From assembly GCA_015039315.1 (NCBI GenBank), contig WIDE01000018.1:1-44034 (forward strand): DNA of 44,034 nt, read 5' to 3'. Numbering within the stretch: the stretch's first letter is position 1; the number at the start of each line of letters is the position of its first letter. Below are positions 33,165-44,034 of the stretch, piece after piece. Source of the DNA: Clavulina sp. PMI_390 (Eukaryota > Basidiomycota > Agaricomycetes > Cantharellales > Hydnaceae). The notes under the pieces were generated by a model. That model did no database searches. It saw only the letters and a program-made list of their open reading frames with translations, and had not been told where the DNA came from. The translations under genes were made by a program, and so were the position numbers.

Positions 33165-35256
33165 ATGTCTGCATCCCAGCGTCTTTTGAAAGCCGAAATA
33201 GACATATGGTTTGATATATTCGCCTACGCAGGAGTCGTGCCGCTCATACGAACACGGGTTGCAAGTACTAAAGCCCCTCATCTTCTGCTGCTGGCAATCG
33301 TTTCTCTGACAAAGCACTCTTGGGACGTCATGATTAATGGTTTAGACATGCAAAAATTTTGCGAATCTGACGAAGGAACGAAGCCTCTGGGTCCGAATGC
33401 TGTGCGCATTCTCCAAAGAACACCGTATCCCCTCGGCGACGTATGACATCTCGAATATGTCCGTGAGCGAATTGGAGGCGGCTGTCTGCGTTCCTATCAA
33501 GTTTCGACGTGTCCTACTTGGGAAAATGACTAATTATACCATCAGTCATTCGTCTCCTCCGAATACTAACTCAGATCCGGCATCTGGCCTCCCTGTGCTA
33601 CATGATGAATACGACGATGAGGTTGTACATCCCAAACACACGCAGCTGATCCCTGGGGGTCGATTCCTGGTCTCAGTAGATCGCTCTGGTGGGCGGCCAA
33701 GCATCACATGCTGGGATCTACATCGCCAGTTGGAAAACAAACTGAATGTGCCGATGGCTTCGTGGAGCCCAGAAGATACTGGCGGAGGATACTGGACCAT
33801 AGTTGGATCACCAAGAATACAGCATGATAGGGACGATCCTGATGCATTTTTAATAATGGTCACAAGTGATTACTGGCCGGAGTGTGTGTCTCGAGATCCT
33901 TACTATCTTGCACAGGGTGATGGAACTCATTTACCTTCTTTTGCTGCGATGCCAGATCATCTCGTACTCGTGCCAGACATATTTTCATCTTGCGCTTGTC
34001 CCTTTCTTCCGCTGCTATGGCATCTGGTCACCCTGGCTTTGTCTGCATGAGAAGGCACCAGTTCACTCATCACCTGATCAACAGTACGGAATTTCAGGGC
34101 AATTTTGTCATTTTCATCGAAACCGAGCAGAAAATCACGATATGGGAGTGGGCACAGAATCTTTGGGGAGTCATGCGTCCATCCGTGCGTTACCATTTGG
34201 CGAATGTACCTGTCATTCACATGCCCATCCTGAAATCAATTTTTTCAGAGGACCGGGCGTATCAACCATGCGTCCCTTGTTAGCCAAAATTTGCTTTGTG
34301 TCCATTTGGGATTCGCTTCTGACGAGAAGGACCGAAGCGAATCAACTCGCCTGCTCTTCTTCCGCATTCCCAAACTATTCCCCACCCAAAAAGAGGCCTC
34401 TCGCGAAGAGAACATCATGAACGAACATGAACTATATCGTATGGAAATTTTGGGGCGTAGCTCACCCATGGCTCGGCCCGGATTGGCGCTGACTGCACCG
34501 ATGTGGGAGGCAGTGAATGAAGCACAGGGGTGGGCAGAGCCGATGCTTTTCCATCTAATTACACCCCTTGAACACACCCCTTCCTTGCCGTTTCGATCCG
34601 CATGTGTCCTGCTTTCGGTATCAAAGTCCGGACCTAGTTCCACCAAAGATTCAAATGTGCCATTGCCCTCATCCTCCTCCGGATTCTTTGGTATCCTTAA
34701 TATCGCCGAGGAATATCTGCGACGCTATTCCAGTACTATCACTTCGTCTGCTCCAACCTTCTCCTCACCGCCTTCACTCTCAGCAGATCTGATAAACGTC
34801 CTACACGCTCAGTTTGCACACCTTTCACAGGTCCGCGATTCTCAGCACGGGTTTGATGTGTCGCCTTTTGGAGATATGGTTTATCTGTCCCTTGAAACAG
34901 CACCAAGGGTGGACGTCACTTCAGACACTGTTGATGAAGCGGATTCTGACTCCGTGGTGCATTGGCTTGGAGCTGAGACGTTGGGCATCACGGATTTATC
35001 TCCGCTGGCTACAGATAATCTACCACCTAATCACACCAAAGTGGATGTCGATGTGACAACTAGCGTCGACGGTATATTGAGCGATGCGCAGGCTGATTCA
35101 CTAAAAGCTCGCACGGGCAAAATTGTTGATTTGGGCGGAGCAAGAGACTGTCACTTCACTTACATCGACTGGTGGAATGGGGCGATCGTCCAGCAAGTCG
35201 AGACGCTCTATGGCGATTTTTATCTCTTCACACGGAAGATAACAGTAGCTACATAG
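33165..35256 (+). CDS. F-box protein, tandem copy 1
   Basis: Exons: 33165-33260, 33346-33881, 33956-34184 and 34249-35256, giving about 622 aa. The first intron is GC-AG (GGTT|GCAAGT...TTTAG|ACATGC). Splicing it restores an F-box, IDIWFDIFAYAGVVPLIRTR followed by VTCKNFANLTKERSLWVRML, matching the usual pattern of Leu/Ile, Arg, Cys-Lys and Leu-Trp positions. Downstream are blocks shared by all four copies: PGGRFLVSVD...CWDL, ARHIFILRL, GNFVIF...IWEWAQNLWGV and FTYIDWWNGAIVQQ. The repeated Trp-Asp/Glu-Leu/Trp strands suggest a WD-like propeller, which is inference. F-box proteins bind SKP1 and bring substrates to SCF ligases. No stop or frameshift is seen. This is the first of four direct repeats spaced 2.32 kb apart. 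Confidence 0.88.
33261..33345 (+). other. GC-AG intron 1 of F-box copy 1
   Basis: The donor is GTT|GCAAGT and the acceptor TTTAG|ACA. Using the GT two bases further gives the wrong phase. Equivalent introns: 35584-35671, 37911-37994 and 40229-40305. Confidence 0.75.
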
Positions 35257-35487
35257 GGTTCCATTTTCCGATAAACCTCGGGATATCACTGGACTGCGAT
35301 TTTCGTCTCCTATGATATGATGACGCGCATCTGAGTTCGTGTCTATAAACCGGTATATATTGCAGGATACTGTTACTCTTGGAAAGTGAGGGATTCTCCT
35401 TGTGACACGGTGTGGGAATATGTAACTCACCTTCATTCGCCCTTCCACGTATATGTAACCTCTACATTGTGATCAAAACCTTACAAC

Positions 35488-37586
35488 ATGTCTGCATCTC
35501 AGCGTCTTTTGGAATCCGAAGTAGACATCTGGTTTGATATATTCGATTATGCCGGAGTGGTGCCTCTCATCCGGGCGCGGGTTGCAAGTACTCAAACTCC
35601 CACCGTCGTCTGCTTGGCAACACTGCACATCGCTGACCAAAATCTCTTGCGTACCGTCCACGATAATTTAGACATGCAAATACTTTGAAAGATTATCGAA
35701 GGAGCGAGTTCTTTGGGTTCGAATCCTGCGCGCGTTTTGTGAGGATCACCATATCCCGTCGGGGACGTATGATCTCCTGACGATGTCCGTGAGCGATCTG
35801 GAGGCAGCTGTATGCAATCCTTTCAAGTTTCGACGTATCCTACTTGGGAAAACGACCCATTATACCGTCAGCCATACTTCCCCTCCTGGTAGCAACCCAG
35901 ATCCATTATCAGGCCTTCCTGTGCACGATGAAGACCACGAGGTTTTACACCCCAATTATTCGCAGCTACTTCCTGGGGGTCGGTTTCTGGTCTCGGTAAA
36001 TTCCTCAGAAGCCCAACTAAGCATTAGGTGTTGGGACCTGCATCAACAGCGGGAAAACAGACTGAGTGTGCCAATGGCTCAGTGGAGCCCAGAAGAAACC
36101 GATGGTGGACTGTGGGCGAGAGTTGGACCACTAAAAATCCGGGATGTGAGGGATGATCCCAATACATTCTTCATAATGCTCATGGGCGACTACCGGCCAA
36201 GGTGTGTGTTTTGAGATCGATGCTGTATTGCCCTACTGATTGAAGTTATTCTTCCTTTACCCCATCACCAGGCAACCTATAGCTCGCGCCAGACACGTTT
36301 TCATCTTGCGCATGACGTTTTCTTCTACCGCCTCGTCATCCGATCCCCCTAGCTTTATCTGCTTGAAAAGGCATCGGTTCACTCATCGCTCAATTGAGAG
36401 CGCGGTATTTTGCGGTAATTTTGTCATTTTTTGGGAACGTGGACGAAAAATCATGATATGGGAGTGGGTACAGAATCTTTGGGGAGTCATGCGTCCATCG
36501 GTGCGTTGCCGTCCGGTGAATAAACCTACGGTTCACATAATCGCCCCACAATCATTCTACGTTTTTCAGAAGACCGGGCGCGTCGCCCATGCCTCAATCA
36601 TCGACCCAAATGTGCTTTGTGTCCTGATGAGGTTCGCTTTTGACGCGCAGGACCGAGGCGAATCAACTCGCGTACTCCTCTTCCGCTTTCCAAAACTGTC
36701 CCCTACCCAAGAAGAAGCCGATCGCGAAGAAAACATCATGGATGAACCTGAACTATATCGTGTGGAAATCTGGGGGCGTGGCTCATCCGTAGCTCGGCCC
36801 GGATTGGTGCTAGCTGCCCCAATGTGGGAGACAGTAAATGAAGCGCGAGGTCAGCCAGAGCAGATGATTTTCCATCTCATTACACCGCTCGAATATACCC
36901 CTTCCGCGCCCTTTCTGTCCTCTTGTGTCCTCCTTTCCCTATCGAAGTCCGGGACTGACTCCACCAAGGAGTCAATTTTGCCTTTCCTCCCATCCTCCGT
37001 TGGGTCCTCTAGTGCCTCCAACTCTAGCAATGAGGACCTACTGCGTCATGTTGATTCTACAATGCCCTCCTCTTCTCCCTCATCTTCGCCCTCTTCACTC
37101 TCAGCGGATCAGATAACCACCTTGCACGCTCAATTCGCGCATATTTCACAAGTTCGCGATTCCCAGCGCGGTTTTGATATATCGCCTTTTGGGGATATGA
37201 TTTATCTATCACTGGAATCAGGCCCAAGCGTGGGTGTCACTCCAGGCATTGCCGACGACGCAAATTCTCTGCATTGGCTCTGCGCTGAGACCTTGGGCAT
37301 CAACGATTTTTCCCCATTAGCTGCGGATAATCTGCCGCCTACCCATGCCAGCGCGGATGCTAATGTGGCAACGATCTTGAGTGATGTCCAAGCTCATTCA
37401 ATAAAAACTCGTGCACGGAAGGTTGTTGATGTTGGCGAAGCAAAGGATTATCGCTTCACATATATTGACTGGTGGAACGGGGCAATCGTACAGCAGGTCG
37501 AGATGCCCGATGGCAACCCTTACCTCTTTGTCCGCAAGATAACGGCAGCTGCTGATAGCGATGACGCAAAACTGCGCCCCAATTGA
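35488..37586 (+). CDS. F-box protein, tandem copy 2
   Basis: Exons: 35488-35583, 35672-36201, 36272-36500 and 36570-37586, giving about 623 aa. The GC-AG first intron is at the same codon as in copy 1, and the spliced F-box reads VVPLIRARV/TCKYFERLSKERVLWVRIL. The second and third introns are also at homologous positions. The third (36501-36569, 69 nt) has no in-frame stop, so retention would add 23 residues. Shared blocks are PGGRFLVSVN, IRCWDLHQQ, RHVFILRMTF, GNFVIFWERGRKIMIWEW and FTYIDWWNGAIVQQV. It is the closest relative of copy 1 in the array by eye. It is likely functional. Confidence 0.88.
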
Positions 37587-37814
37587 TGGTCAGCGTTAGT
37601 TTACCTCCCCTCATCGCCGAATTTTTTGTCATATCAGGTTATTATAATGTCTTATTCTTTATATATCGATATCTCTTACAATTGATTGAGCCTAAGGGAT
37701 GCAGAGGTTCCGAGTCACGCATTGTGACGTGACCTCTGAATACCAGCTCAACAGCGCACTCGCAGTAGAGAGTTCACTGCCCTACCCTTCATCAAAGTTA
37801 TATCGCCTGGCAGC

Positions 37815-39872
37815 ATGCCGGCATCTGAGCGCTTTCTAAAAATGGAAATGGATATCTGGTTCGATATACTATGTCATGCAGGAGTTCTTGCGATCATTCA
37901 CACACGCGTTGCAAGTGCTTCTTCCTTATTCCCTTGCATTCGCCGGAAAACTGGCTGGAAATTCTCACGGTATCACATTTTCAATCTTACTCAGACCTGC
38001 AAATGCCTCTGCTACTTGACAAGAGAGCGAGTCCTTTGGGTTCGCATGCTACGCGCATTTTGCGAAGTTTACCACATCCCATCAGCAACCTATGATATCC
38101 CTTGCATGTCTACAAGTGATCTCGAAGCATCGTTATACAACTTCTTCCGATTTCGGCGCATATTACACGGAAAAGCAATAAACTACAGCGTTGAAACATC
38201 TATCACATCTCTATCTTTGCATGAGGAGGATTGGGACTTCACTGATCCACTGGAAGATCTACTAATGGAACGACCGTCCAGCTGGCTCCTTCCAGGCGGC
38301 CGATTTTTTGTCTTTCTTAATCGCCAGATTTCAACTCTCCAGTGTTGGGACCTCTATCAGAAGCCTTGCGCGACTGCAGGTGACCCTGATGACTTCAATT
38401 TGATAAGGTCTGCCATCCAGCCAATATCTGAATGGATGGTCAATGTGGGCACTAATGGGTCAGATTCTAACATTCTTGGAGTATCGAGGATGCATCCAAC
38501 GCCCAATGACTGTAATAGTTTTGAGATAGCTCTTTGCGTGCAGGACAAGTACGTGTTTCTTCCCAATTTCGCACCGCCGGGTTCAATAATATCCATAATT
38601 TATCCATATGTTTAGAAGCAGGATTTTTACTTATGCCATTGTTCTGCGCCTCACGCTCTCATCGGACCCTTCCCCCCATTTCGGATTTACGTGCTTGCGA
38701 TCTTGTCAGCTGCATCCACCAACCATATGCAGTCCAATAGAGCTAAGAGGGAATATTGTCCTGTTTCAGGGCTACCAGTGGCAGTTCGCGATATGGAACT
38801 GGATGGAGAATACGTGGGGAGTAGCGACCACGGGTCCAGACGGAGAACAACCTGGTGAGGAGGACGTAGGTGTTTTTTTTTCGAGAAACTTGCATTTCCA
38901 TTTATTATGCGTCTCATCCTGACTATACTGTTTACTTCATAGGATCTAATGCGTGGTCTCAGCTTATCAATTGCGGGACCAGGTGTGGTTTGTGCCCTCA
39001 GGAGTTATTCTTCGTCCTCAGAGCACAAGCCACCTGGGGTCTTTGTTTTTGGGCTCCCTAATCTCTTCTCCACTCAAGAAGAAGCGCATCGCGAAGGGAA
39101 CATTACCCGCTACCCTTTATTGCACCAAATTGAAACCACGGGTGGGGAGCCGTTCTTGGTTAAACCTAGGTTAATGCAACCTGTGGGACGCCCTACGATA
39201 CAAGAGTTGGAGGGCTCTGGTGGGCAACCCGTTCTGCTGCATCTCATTCGGAGTGTTGGTGGAAATGGCCATGCACGACACCAATCTGCATGCTACAAGC
39301 TCTCTATTCCCCATACCGTCGGCAATGAGCTCCATCCTCTCTCTACCTCGTACTTGGACAATAAACCATCAATTGATTCTACCGGACGAGAAATTTCCTG
39401 TTCAACTACCTGCACGACCTCGGCATCATTGTCGCCCAATACTTCCCAACTCGAAATTCGGCACGCTGAATTTCTACATCGTGTATCTAGGAGATATTAC
39501 GATTCAATGCTAGAAATTTCACCTCTTGGAGATGTCGTAAAAATTTCTCTCGAAGCAACGGAAAAAACAAATTACTCTCCATGGGGTGCAGACCCAGACG
39601 TGGGCAGGAACAGCCTACTCGTTGAGACACTCTGTTCAGATGACTTCATGGTCACTGACAAGTGTAGCCTATCTACTGCCCCAAAATCTGGTTCCAAAGA
39701 TTCCGATAAGCTTCCCTATGATGAGGATCCAAAACTTATCGATTTTGGAGAGGCTTCGCGCGTCGCAGGTATGTGCATCGATTGGTGGAATGGAGCAATC
39801 GTGCAACAAGCCCAGACAGCCGAAGGACATTTCTACCTTCGCATACGCAAGATAGCACCGGCGGTCTACTAG
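37815..39872 (+). CDS. F-box protein, tandem copy 3
   Basis: Exons: 37815-37910, 37995-38548, 38616-38865 and 38943-39872, giving about 609 aa. The first intron again has donor GTT|GCAAGT and acceptor TTACTCAG|ACCTGC. It is 84 nt and without a stop in frame, so an unspliced reading would insert 28 residues; comparison with the other copies favours splicing. F-box: DIWFDILCHAGVLAIIHTRV/TCKCLCYLTRERVLWVRML. Shared blocks: LLPGGRFFVFL, LQCWDLYQK, AIVLRLTLSS, WQFAIWNWMENTWGV and CIDWWNGAIVQQAQ. This copy is more diverged, with an acidic insert (GEQPGEED) before the last intron. Function is expected as for the other copies, with different substrates possible. Confidence 0.85.
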
Positions 39873-40132
39873 CTACTGATAATAGCAATAAAGTACAAGT
39901 ATGCTCATCAACAAGCGTTATTATCTATGGTCATTATACAGGTCCTTTTCTATCATAGGCTCACTCCACTCTTTCATGATTCCCGCCCTCTCTGTATGCT
40001 AGTTGTCTTCTGTGATCTTGACCTTGCGAATGAAAAAGTGGGGAAACGTTTCCTAGTGACACTGACACATGCGGACATGTGTGACTCAGCTTAACTAGCT
40101 TTATATACCGCGGCTTTCCGATGTCACACAAC

Positions 40133-42163
40133 ATGTCTGCATCTCGAAGCTTTCTAGATGCCGAGGTAGAGATCTGGTTTGATATATTCGCGCATGCAGG
40201 GGTAGCGTGTCTCATCCGAACACGGCTCGCAAGTACCTTAACTCATATCTCCGCTGAGTATCACCCACCTCGCTGACTATTGGCGGCACCATGGCCATCA
40301 ATTAGACGTGCAAAAAATTCGGATGTATAACTAGAGAACGAGTCCTCTGGATAAGGATGCTCCGCGCATTCTGTGAAGACCATCACATCCCATCTGCAAC
40401 GTATGACATACCCAACATGTCCGTGAACCAGCTGGAAACGGTTGTTTGCAATCCAATCAAATTTCAGCGCATCTTAATGGGAAATATAACTGATATCTCG
40501 GTCAAAAATCCTCTTCAAAGCGAATATCCTCCGAACTCAGATGATACAGACATCCCATGGGCAGACGTTGATAGCGGTTCGGATAGTGATATATCTCGCC
40601 CAAGATGCACGCAACTCCTTCCTGGTGGTCGATTTCTTGTCTCAATTGCCCCAGTAGCTCTCAAAGTGATCGTTAGGTGCTGGGACCTTGACCAACAATA
40701 TGGCAATGAGCTGCGGGAGCCATTGGCCCAGTGGTGCCCAGAAGATGATTTCGATGCAGGGATATGTGTCATGATCAAATGGCTGAAAATACAACCTGTG
40801 TGGAATGATCCTGATACCTTCAATATCATGCTTATGGGGGACAATCTGGTAGAGTATGTATTCTTCAAGGACATCACGAAAAGTACATCCATCTAATGGC
40901 CGCTCTTTATTCTGATCTTGGATTACCCAGACATCCCCCTAGACATATTTTCATTTTGCGCCTCACGCTCTCTTCATTCGACAAGCCATCTCGTCCCTTT
41001 GGCTTTACATGCTTGAAGAGATGCCGTCTCGTTCACCGGGTAGCCAACGGCGTAGACTTCCGGGGTAATTTCATCTTATCGGCCGGATATCAGGGCGAGC
41101 TTGTTGTATGGGATTGGATGAACAATCTTTGGGGTGTTCTGAATACTGGCAGTGAAGTGGAGCCTTTTGTGCGTTTCTCAATGGCAAGCATGTAGAAAGC
41201 TCCTACTAACTTGCAGTATAACTATATCAGGAGCACAGGTATAGATATCGCCCCCTCATCGTTGACGCAAGCGTGTTTTGCGTCCTCAGAACTTGCCCTT
41301 TCCAAATAAACGATGGTGACGAGATATCTGAGCTGCTTTTCTTCCGAATCCCTCAATTATTTTCCACCCAAGAACAAGCTTTGCAAGAAGAAAACATTAT
41401 GAACGAGCCTCCGCTACGTCGAGTGAGGGTTACTGGGCGAGCTCCATCCCTGGCCCGACCGGTATTAGCACGGACCATGCTCATGTCCAGGACCTTGGAT
41501 TGCGCTCAAGAGTTGGAAAGTACCGCCCCGCAGCCCATGTTGCTCCATCTACTCACGACCACGAACGTGCTGGATTCGGCGCCTTTTCGATCCTCTTGTG
41601 TACAGGTTTCTGTGTCAATACCAGACCTGAATAGGGAATCGAGTATACCTCCACCTAGTCTCACCCTTTCCACGTCCTCCTCATTTTCAACGAGGCAAAT
41701 CGACATAAAATATGCCATATTCCCGTACTGCGGGCAGACATTCGATGCCGATCTTCAGTTTGATATCTCGCCTTCCGGGGATATGCTGTTTTTGTCGCTT
41801 GGGACAGACCCTGCTAGTGGAGACACAGCATCAGGGACGGTCAATGCGGAACCTATCATACGCCGGCTTCAGGCAGAAATGATTCATCCTGTTGATCTCC
41901 TCCCAGCGGCGACGGATTTATTACCATCCGTGCATATGGAAGGGAATGCGGACACTATTGAAGCTTCTTTGAAGCAGGTGGAGCGGGGTGTTGAACAATG
42001 TGATCCTGGGGCAGAGTCCGTTCGGAGGATCATTGATCTGGGCGAAGCGGGGGAGGCCTCGTTCACATATATTGATTGGTGGAACGGGGCAGTAGTTCAG
42101 CAAACCCAGACATTTGGCAGTCGTCTTTTCCTCCGTACTCGTAAGATAACACCAGCGACATGA
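40133..42163 (+). CDS. F-box protein, tandem copy 4
   Basis: Exons: 40133-40228, 40306-40853, 40931-41168 and 41231-42163, giving about 604 aa. The first intron is GC-AG (CTC|GCAAGT...AATTAG|ACGTGC) after codon 32, as in the other copies. F-box: EIWFDIFAHAGVACLIRTRL/TCKKFGCITRERVLWIRML. The remaining introns match the positions in copies 1-3. Shared blocks: LLPGGRFLVSI, VRCWDLDQQYGNEL, RHIFILRLTLSS, GELVVWDWMNNLWGV and FTYIDWWNGAVVQQTQ. The gene ends 310 bp from the convergent RPS3 stop. A candidate TATA (tttatata, about 40101-40108) lies close to the start. Confidence 0.87.
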
Positions 42164-42473
42164 TGAACCCGCTGGGATATGAGCTTGTGGGAGCTGTCTC
42201 AATATCATCTTTGCACACAATAGCTCATTTCTGACGAAACCTTGCCACAATTTCGCCCATGTTGGGATTCATAGCATTCAGCTAGTAGCTTGAGCAACAC
42301 ACACGGGCGAGTATCGAACGATGTGATACCCGTTCGAGCACAGCGAAGATGATGGAAAGTAAATGAGGATAGCACAACTCATTCCAAGCGTTTTAGTGCA
42401 GTAGGAGGAACAAGTGAGGGACAAAAAAGAAACCAGAAAATCAGTACATAGAAGAAAGAATGGATCTCGCAAT
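42164..42473. other. convergent 3' intergenic region
   Basis: About 310 bp between the stops of F-box copy 4 (+) and RPS3 (-). It should hold the 3' ends of both transcripts. No gene is seen. Confidence 0.5.
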
Positions 42474-43491
42474 CTAGAACTGAGCAGGGGCCTCCTCGGG
42501 GGCGGCACCCTCCGTGTATGCTGGCTCCTCTGCAGGCTCGGGTACGGCAGTTGCAGTGGGAGGAGGGGGACCGCGCTGTTCGGAGGTGGGCTCGGAGATG
42601 AGCTTGTCGACAGGGGGCTCCACGATGGTGACGGTATCGGGCAGGGGCTTCTTGGGGCCAGAAACACCAGACTCGTCATGGGGCTTCATGCTACATAACG
42701 AAACAAAGTCAGCACAGACGCATCGGGCAAGAATTCTCAGACGAAAAGTGCGCACATTTTGACCTTGATACCAAGTACACCCTGCTTGAGCAGGACGTGT
42801 CGGACGGCATAGTCAACAAAGTCGCGGACGGGCTGACCAGAGTGGATCATGAACCCATCGGTGAACTTCATCGACTTGGCACGGGCAGCACGCAGCTTGC
42901 CAGAGACAACGACCTCGCAACCCTTTGCACCGCTCTCCATGACGAAGCGAAGGACACCATAGCATGCACGTCGGACGGCAAGACCACCAAGGAGCTTGTA
43001 GCGGAGGGACTCGCACTGGGCGACGGCGGACAGACCACGAGACTGCACCTTCTCGGCGTAGAGCTCGATGGTGTTTTCGGGGTACTTGAAACGCTTTTGG
43101 ACGAGCGAGGTAAGCTCACGGATGCGGCGGCCCTTCTCGCCAAGAACCTCCTGGGTGTGGGTGGCACGGATGATGATCTTTTAACACAAAGTTCGTAGCA
43201 GAAACCATACAGAACGAAAGCCGTTAGATGATAGTACCAAAGAGTGAAAGATCAATACTTACTTCGGTACGGGCGTGGGTGATGCGGACTTCGCATCCAG
43301 AGTAACCCTCTGAGGCAAGTTCGCGAGTGAAGAATTCGCCCAACTCGGCACGGAAGACACCGTCAGCGACGAACTAGAGATATGTGATGGGATCGATGGG
43401 GGTATAGTGAGTGCCGGACGACATCGATCCTGATGAAGAAGCAAGTTCAAGGCACCTTTCTCTTCTTGCTAAGGTTAGCGTTCATGGCCAT
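42474..43491 (-). CDS. RPS3: 40S ribosomal protein uS3 (RPS3)
   Basis: Four exons: 43491-43456, 43373-43263, 43177-42756 and 42690-42474, giving 261 aa. The start is [12 protein letters not shown], followed by the KH-domain region [34 protein letters not shown] and [19 protein letters not shown]. Then come [60 protein letters not shown] and [13 protein letters not shown]. The last junction joins GIKVK to I and [18 protein letters not shown], matching the family motif. uS3 lies at the mRNA entry channel of the 40S subunit. The Ala/Pro/Glu-rich C-terminal tail makes it somewhat longer than the roughly 240 aa yeast and human proteins. Many short introns near the start are usual for fungal ribosomal protein genes. 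A start at the second ATG (43485) would drop two residues. Confidence 0.96.
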
Positions 43492-44034
43492 TTTGGAAGA
43501 TTGATAGGGAGGTTCTGATGATATTCGGGCAAGAAGATTATTTAGTCTGAATTCTCCTGGTACGAGGGGCTCGTTGTCGCGGGTCGATGCACTCACAAGG
43601 TTTGCGAAGAGCGAGGGACTAACGAGTCACAACTGTGCAGTCACGCTTCTCACCCGTGACCTTGTTTTTTGTTTATTTCTTTTTTCAGCCTCCGCTCTTC
43701 TTGTCCATTTTTTTTTTCTTTGACGACGAAAAGGGGTATTCTGAAAGGCTTATTGTATTGCTGTATCACTCGTGTCCTCGACAAGAACCACTCGGTAAGT
43801 CCTGCTACCTCGCCTACATTACCTTTTCCTTCCTTCAACACACTGTGATGAGCGTCAGTATGACCTATTGGCACCTCTTTGTTGAAACCATGGTTCTTTC
43901 TGTGTTCCATGGTCTATGACAGCAGCGGACTTCTGAGCTACCTTATTCTTCGACTCAATCACATTTCTGCTTTGAGAACGGTTCCTGACAACAATTTCTT
44001 GTTGCAGCTATACACTTTCGTCTTACCCTCTCTC
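43492..44034. promoter_or_regulatory. upstream region of RPS3, no gene recognised
   Basis: It contains the RPS3 promoter and T-rich runs (43680-43720). A possible intron (donor gtaagt at about 43796, acceptor ttgttgcag near 44007, + strand) might belong to the 5' leader of a gene that starts beyond the window. No coding frame supports it. Confidence 0.35.

Noticed and set aside
35712..35725. ggttcgaatcc resembling a tRNA B box
   Set aside because: It lies inside exon 2 of F-box copy 2, encodes conserved Trp-Val-Arg-Ile, and no acceptor stem or A box surrounds it.
36501..36569. Third intron of F-box copy 2 read as coding
   Set aside because: The frame stays open, but copies 1, 3 and 4 have introns at the same place and the sequence between splice sites does not resemble the family protein.
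42797..43198. Plus-strand frame opposite RPS3
   Set aside because: It is antisense to the conserved uS3 coding exon; high codon bias opens the other strand.

Overview
This window looks like nuclear DNA from a filamentous basidiomycete, most likely an Agaricomycete. The genes carry many short introns (about 50-90 nt, GT-AG with several GC-AG). They include cellulose-binding Cip1-type secreted enzymes, an RBR ubiquitin ligase with the GCRHM...FCYAC RING2 signature common in these fungi, and an expanded F-box family. A Rhizoctonia/Ceratobasidiaceae-like source is my impression only. Most gene models below were spliced by hand, checking reading frame across each junction.

Layout: 1-2.7 kb, no gene seen. 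2.7-6.1 kb (+), a broken ubiquitin-specific-protease-like gene with frameshifts and an in-frame stop. 6.1-9.5 kb, no gene seen. 9.5-10.6 kb (-), a BTB/POZ protein. 10.9-15.1 kb (-), NRDE2, nine exons. 16.1-18.9 kb (+), a protein with five Rap1/Myb-like repeats. 19.9-26.2 kb (-), three tandem Cip1-CBM1 genes with duplicated flanks. 27.2-30.1 kb (-), an HSPA12-like Hsp70, twelve exons. 31.1-32.7 kb (+), an RBR E3 ligase. 33.2-42.2 kb (+), four tandem F-box paralogs spaced almost exactly 2.32 kb apart. 42.5-43.5 kb (-), ribosomal protein uS3 (RPS3). 43.5-44.0 kb, upstream region.

Two local amplifications dominate. The Cip1 array should be secreted plant-cell-wall machinery: signal peptide, Cip1 domain, Ser/Thr linker, C-terminal CBM1. 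The F-box array should feed SCF-type ubiquitin ligases: an N-terminal F-box followed by a long C-terminal region of probable beta-propeller character. With the USP-like pseudogene, the BTB protein and the RBR ligase, ubiquitin-system genes are unusually dense here, though nothing shows that they act together.

The most informative structural signals are three. First, the Myb-like protein: each of its five repeats is interrupted by a phase-0 intron at the same homologous point, and the repeats alternate A-B-A-B before a distant fifth. Second, a GC-AG intron sits at the same codon in all four F-box paralogs, and a further GC-AG intron lies in the Myb gene. Third, a 22-bp tandem duplication shifts frame inside the USP-like gene.
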